A stretch of DNA of 64,000 nt from Gymnopilus junonius. Lineage: Eukaryota; Basidiomycota; Agaricomycetes; Agaricales; Galerinaceae. Below are positions 61,017 through 64,000 of this stretch, piece by piece. Made by a program: the position numbers and the translations under genes. The stretch's first letter is position 1; the number at the start of each line of letters is the position of its first letter. The stretch lies in contig JADNYJ010000170.1 of the NCBI GenBank assembly GCA_015501075.1, forward strand, positions 1-64,000. The letters are read 5' to 3'. Below the pieces are notes generated by a model, which did no database searches, had not been told where the DNA came from, and was given only the letters and a program-made list of their open reading frames with translations.

Positions 61017-63238
61017 AAGCTGCTAAAGCTGAGGGTGTTGACAGAGTTGACTGTGCTAATTTTAGCTGCTCACACGTTGATCCTGTTGATCGTTGCCCAA
61101 GTGCTTCGGCACCATCTCTCATTGACAATGTTGCATACGAAAGTAACACAGGGTACGGCGGTCGTGGCAAACACAGCTATCCCTCTTTTGTTCCCTATGT
61201 CCACCCTCGTTTACATTCATGGCCAACGTTTTCCTTGACGAAACCACACCCTCCTTCAAGATCACGGCGGCGGATCCAAGTCTGCAGTCCAATGCCTTTA
61301 TTGGGGGCACGGCACTCCCTCTGGCAGGCGGTACCGTCTCATTAAGTTTTCAAGGTGTGTTATCCTGATGCCGTCTTCCCATCATGCCCTGCTAATGACG
61401 AAACGGGGCCAGGGACATCTGCAGCGTTTTATGGCGAACTTGGATCCGCAAATTTCTCCACCACATTTGCAGAGTTCACAAGTCTCACCATTGACGGCGG
61501 GTCTCCCTCTAGCTCAACCGTCCCTGAGCAAGGGACCGATAATTTATTCTACCAAACGCCCACCCTTTCCTCCGGCAGTCATACTGTCAGCTTCTTCACC
61601 CTGTCCAACCTCAACTTTGATTTTTTCGTCATTACTGCGGCAAAAGATACCGATCTCTCTGGGCAGACATTGATTGTGGACGATACGGATTCTTCAATCG
61701 TATATAGCGGGGACTGGACAAAGAACTCGGGTGTTCTGCAAGCATCGACAAATTCTCGGACTCCCTATGGAGGTTCAACTCAGAAAACCAATTCAGTAGG
61801 CGCCTCAGCTACATTTTCGTTTGCTGGTTCGTCTTCAAAGTTCAAAAATATCCCTCGTTGTCTGATTACCTCTCGCAGGTAGCTCTGTATCTGTACACGG
61901 CGTCGTCAATGACAGTCCGATCTCAGTATCATTCATCATGGACGGCGTGCCATTACCAGCCACCCAGTTCGCAGCCAGCAACGGAAATTTGAATCCTACC
62001 TTCACCTGGTACTCGAGCGACTCGCTCACTCCGGCCAACCACATTTTGGAGATGAAAGTTGCCGAGACGAGCAGTGGTTTTTTCACACTGGACTACATCT
62101 TGTACAAGCCGTCTTTCAGTACTTTGGCATCGAAGCCAGCACCAGGCTCAATATCGCCAAGCGCAGATGGCACGACCAGTGGAAGCCCAACCAGCGGAAG
62201 CCCGACCACTGGAAGCCCGACCACTGGAACCGCAACGAGTGGAAGCTCTACTAGTACGAGTACTTCCACCAGCATGGCGTCAACTGGGAAAGGCGTGACC
62301 AACACGAGCAGTGGAAGTCCTACTAGTACGGATACAAGTGCCAGTAACACACCGAGCGGGAATGAGAACGGTACCTCAAATCCTGGTTCAGATACTTCTG
62401 GCAGCGGAGTGCCTCCAAGTTCGTCAAAGTCCTCAACGTCCCGAGCGGTTATCGTCGGAGCCGTTGTTGGAAGTTTGGCTCTTCTAATTATTCTGGCTCT
62501 TCTTTTCTGGTTATGGCGGAAACGCGCACTAAGGCGGCGCGGAGTGCGTACTGATGGTGAGTCATTCCTGTGAATTTTCATCCCCGTTGTTTTTTAACAG
62601 TAACCCCATATTCTCCTAGCGGACGATGCATATGACTCCAATACAACACCCGTCCCATTCCCACTGCCATCTTATGTCGAAAACAGGACGAACGCTTCTT
62701 CCGATCTTCTCATGCAAATTGGAAAGCCTACTCGAAGGATAGATAGCAATAATACACCGGGTCCAGCAAATGAAGAATCTGGGATGCATATTAGCACACA
62801 GTCCTCTTCTTCCTTGTTACGCGGTAAGCCATCATCCATATTTCAGCTGTTGACTACCCATAACCCTCTCAAACATTCAGTGGATCCCTTCAATCTTCCC
62901 GCTGAGCTTGCTCACTCCAACCCCTCCATTCCTCAAAGCAAACTCGAACTTTCCCACCTGCAGTCAATGCAGAACCAACAACCACGGCCTTCCGAGTTCC
63001 CTGGCCCATTTGAGCAAGATGAATTGGCGGGGAACAGAGAAGGTTTAGAAGGAGATAATCCTCGCGTGCAGGAGCTGGTGACAGAGCTGCAGCGAGAACT
63101 TGCCAGTAGCGGTTCTGAAGGACGCGATGCCTTGTTACGGGGCCTTCTAGATCAGAATGCCAACCAGGGTAGGGGTGGTGTCAGTCGGTGGGCGACCAGG
63201 CAGAGTGGCGCTCCGTCGACTCTTCCGCCTCCGTATGA
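61017..63238 (+). repeat. Segmental duplication, copy 2
   Basis: Matches 52390-54601. Differs by scattered substitutions and by a 10-base insertion (GCGGTCGTGG) near 61158. It extends past the shared right edge into a natural gene end, so it looks like the source copy. Confidence 0.95.
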
Positions 63239-63284
63239 GCCTGATGCTAATATCCAACGTCGTCGGTCAGGAAAAATTTCATAA
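61219..63284 (+). CDS. Membrane-anchored protein with beta-sandwich ectodomain, copy 2
   Basis: Same structure as copy 1: exons 61219-61354, 61425-61826, 61879-62556, 62620-62823, 62881-63284 (607 residues). The C-terminus continues PPPYEPDANIQRRRSGKIS, a natural basic end absent from copy 1. Most differences from copy 1 in exons are single substitutions; the third intron is more diverged. The 10-base insertion near 61158 breaks the upstream hydrophobic frame that is open in copy 1, so the N-terminus and signal peptide are uncertain. Likely a plasma-membrane surface protein; role unknown. Confidence 0.78.
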
Positions 63285-63806
63285 TATTTTGACATGTACA
63301 GGTCGTATAGTCTTTTAAAGGGCGTGTTGTAGAACTTACACGAAGAGACTTGATATGTATGTACATACCTTAGGATGTAGTTTCTGAGGCGTCTTCGCAT
63401 ATATTGATATCATATTGATTACCTCTCCTGGTACAACATACAACAACCTCCATATACATTCCTCCCATCACCTACATGAATTTATCTGTCTATTTAATAC
63501 TCCAGTGGCCTTTGCTTACCTCCTTCTGAGTTGATTATGGTGAGGCTGTATTCTAGTTGAAAAGGCAAGGACAGATACGAAAGACGCCTGATCTGGAATA
63601 TCATGAGTAAACAACCTCGGGCATCTCATCTATATCAAGTCGAAATACCCCTTGGAAGTGCTGAAGCTGCGGAGATAGTTAGGATTAGAACCTAAACGCT
63701 TGTGTAAACCTCGTTATCGTCAATTATAAGAGGATGTAGTGGTTCTACCCTCGAAGACTTTCTTTCTTCCTACACTGACTGCCATAGTTGACCCACCGGC
63801 ATAATC
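63285..63806. other. Spacer before DUF6534 gene
   Basis: No gene seen; 3' region of copy 2 and promoter of the next gene. Confidence 0.45.
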
Positions 63807-64000
63807 ATGGCCAACCCGGCTGACAATGTGTAAGTATGTAGTTAGCCAGCCACCGGTAATTCCACTAATCTTTGGCCGATGTTAGGGAAGGTCCATTAGT
63901 CGTCGGTATTTTCATCAACGCAGTCCTACTGGGTGTCATGTCTACCCAAGTCTACTTGTACTATATTTCTTTCAAAAGGTTAGGTGATCGACAATATAAA
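63807..64000 (+). CDS. DUF6534 membrane protein, 5' end (partial)
   Basis: Exon 1 63807-63829 (MANPADN, phase 2) and exon 2 from 63886. The spliced text VEGPLVVGIFINAVLLGVMSTQVYLYYISFKR is the first membrane span of the DUF6534 family, normally a seven-span protein of about 300-350 residues. The rest lies beyond the window. It supplies the N-terminal region missing from the truncated relative at 50994. Confidence 0.75.

Noticed and set aside
60733..61170. Minus-strand 145-codon open frame
   Set aside because: It overlaps the duplicated segment antisense and has no matching counterpart function; composition looks like a shadow frame.

Overview
This is a 64 kb piece of a fungal nuclear genome, almost certainly an agaricomycete (mushroom-forming basidiomycete). 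The genes are split by many ~50-60 bp GT-AG introns. The gene content (PEX3, HSP104, an ERT1/AcuK-type regulator, two PI-PLCs, DUF6534 membrane proteins, beta-trefoil-like secreted proteins) and a Plavaka-type transposon are typical of that group. Exon structures below were spliced by hand from both strands and checked for frame; family names rest on motif recognition, not on a database search.

Layout. 1-572: 3' end of a GH1 beta-glucosidase. 1835-4737 (-): PEX3. 5065-17504: a transposon-rich block with a small TIR element, a ~1.1 kb-arm inverted repeat, a CpG-depleted relic zone, and a 6.2 kb Plavaka-like element inserted into a PD-(D/E)XK-like gene so cleanly that the empty site can be inferred. 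17640-18381 (+): small mitochondrial complex I-like subunit. 19715-21050 (-): protein with a C-terminal Zn2Cys6 cluster. 22436-25719 (-): phosphoinositide phospholipase C (PLC-A). 26915-29200 (-): ERT1-like Zn2Cys6/PAS regulator. 32045-33437 (+): unknown conserved-looking gene. 33892-37038 (+): HSP104 with heat-shock elements. 37335-38049: 715 bp TIR element. 39356-40522 (+): secreted basic protein. 41134-44836 (+): a second PLC (PLC-B), in opposite orientation to PLC-A. 45070-47087 (-): tandem pair of trefoil-like secreted proteins. 47550-48837 (+): metallophosphoesterase. 49619-50892 (+): alpha/beta hydrolase. 50994-52240 (-): 5'-truncated DUF6534 protein. 52390-54601 and 61017-63238: a recent direct duplication carrying a membrane-anchored protein. 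Between the copies lie an unknown small gene, transposon debris, degenerate exon-like repeats and a tandem array of decayed RPS0 (uS2) fragments. 63807-end: start of an intact DUF6534 gene.

The genes do not form an obvious single pathway. The window is ordinary housekeeping and signalling genes (peroxisome biogenesis, Hsp104 disaggregase, gluconeogenic regulator, two PLCs) separated by repeat-driven rearrangement zones. Several otherwise conserved genes (HSP104, both PLCs, the Zn2Cys6 protein, both trefoil genes) need one missing base restored to keep frame, always in the same direction. This looks more like assembly deletion error than real pseudogenes, and affects how the coding calls should be read. 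I see no clearly undescribed defence or biosynthetic system; the most unusual structures are the nested transposon with a decayed CpG landscape, the PEX3 fragment copied into it, and the RPS0 fragment array.
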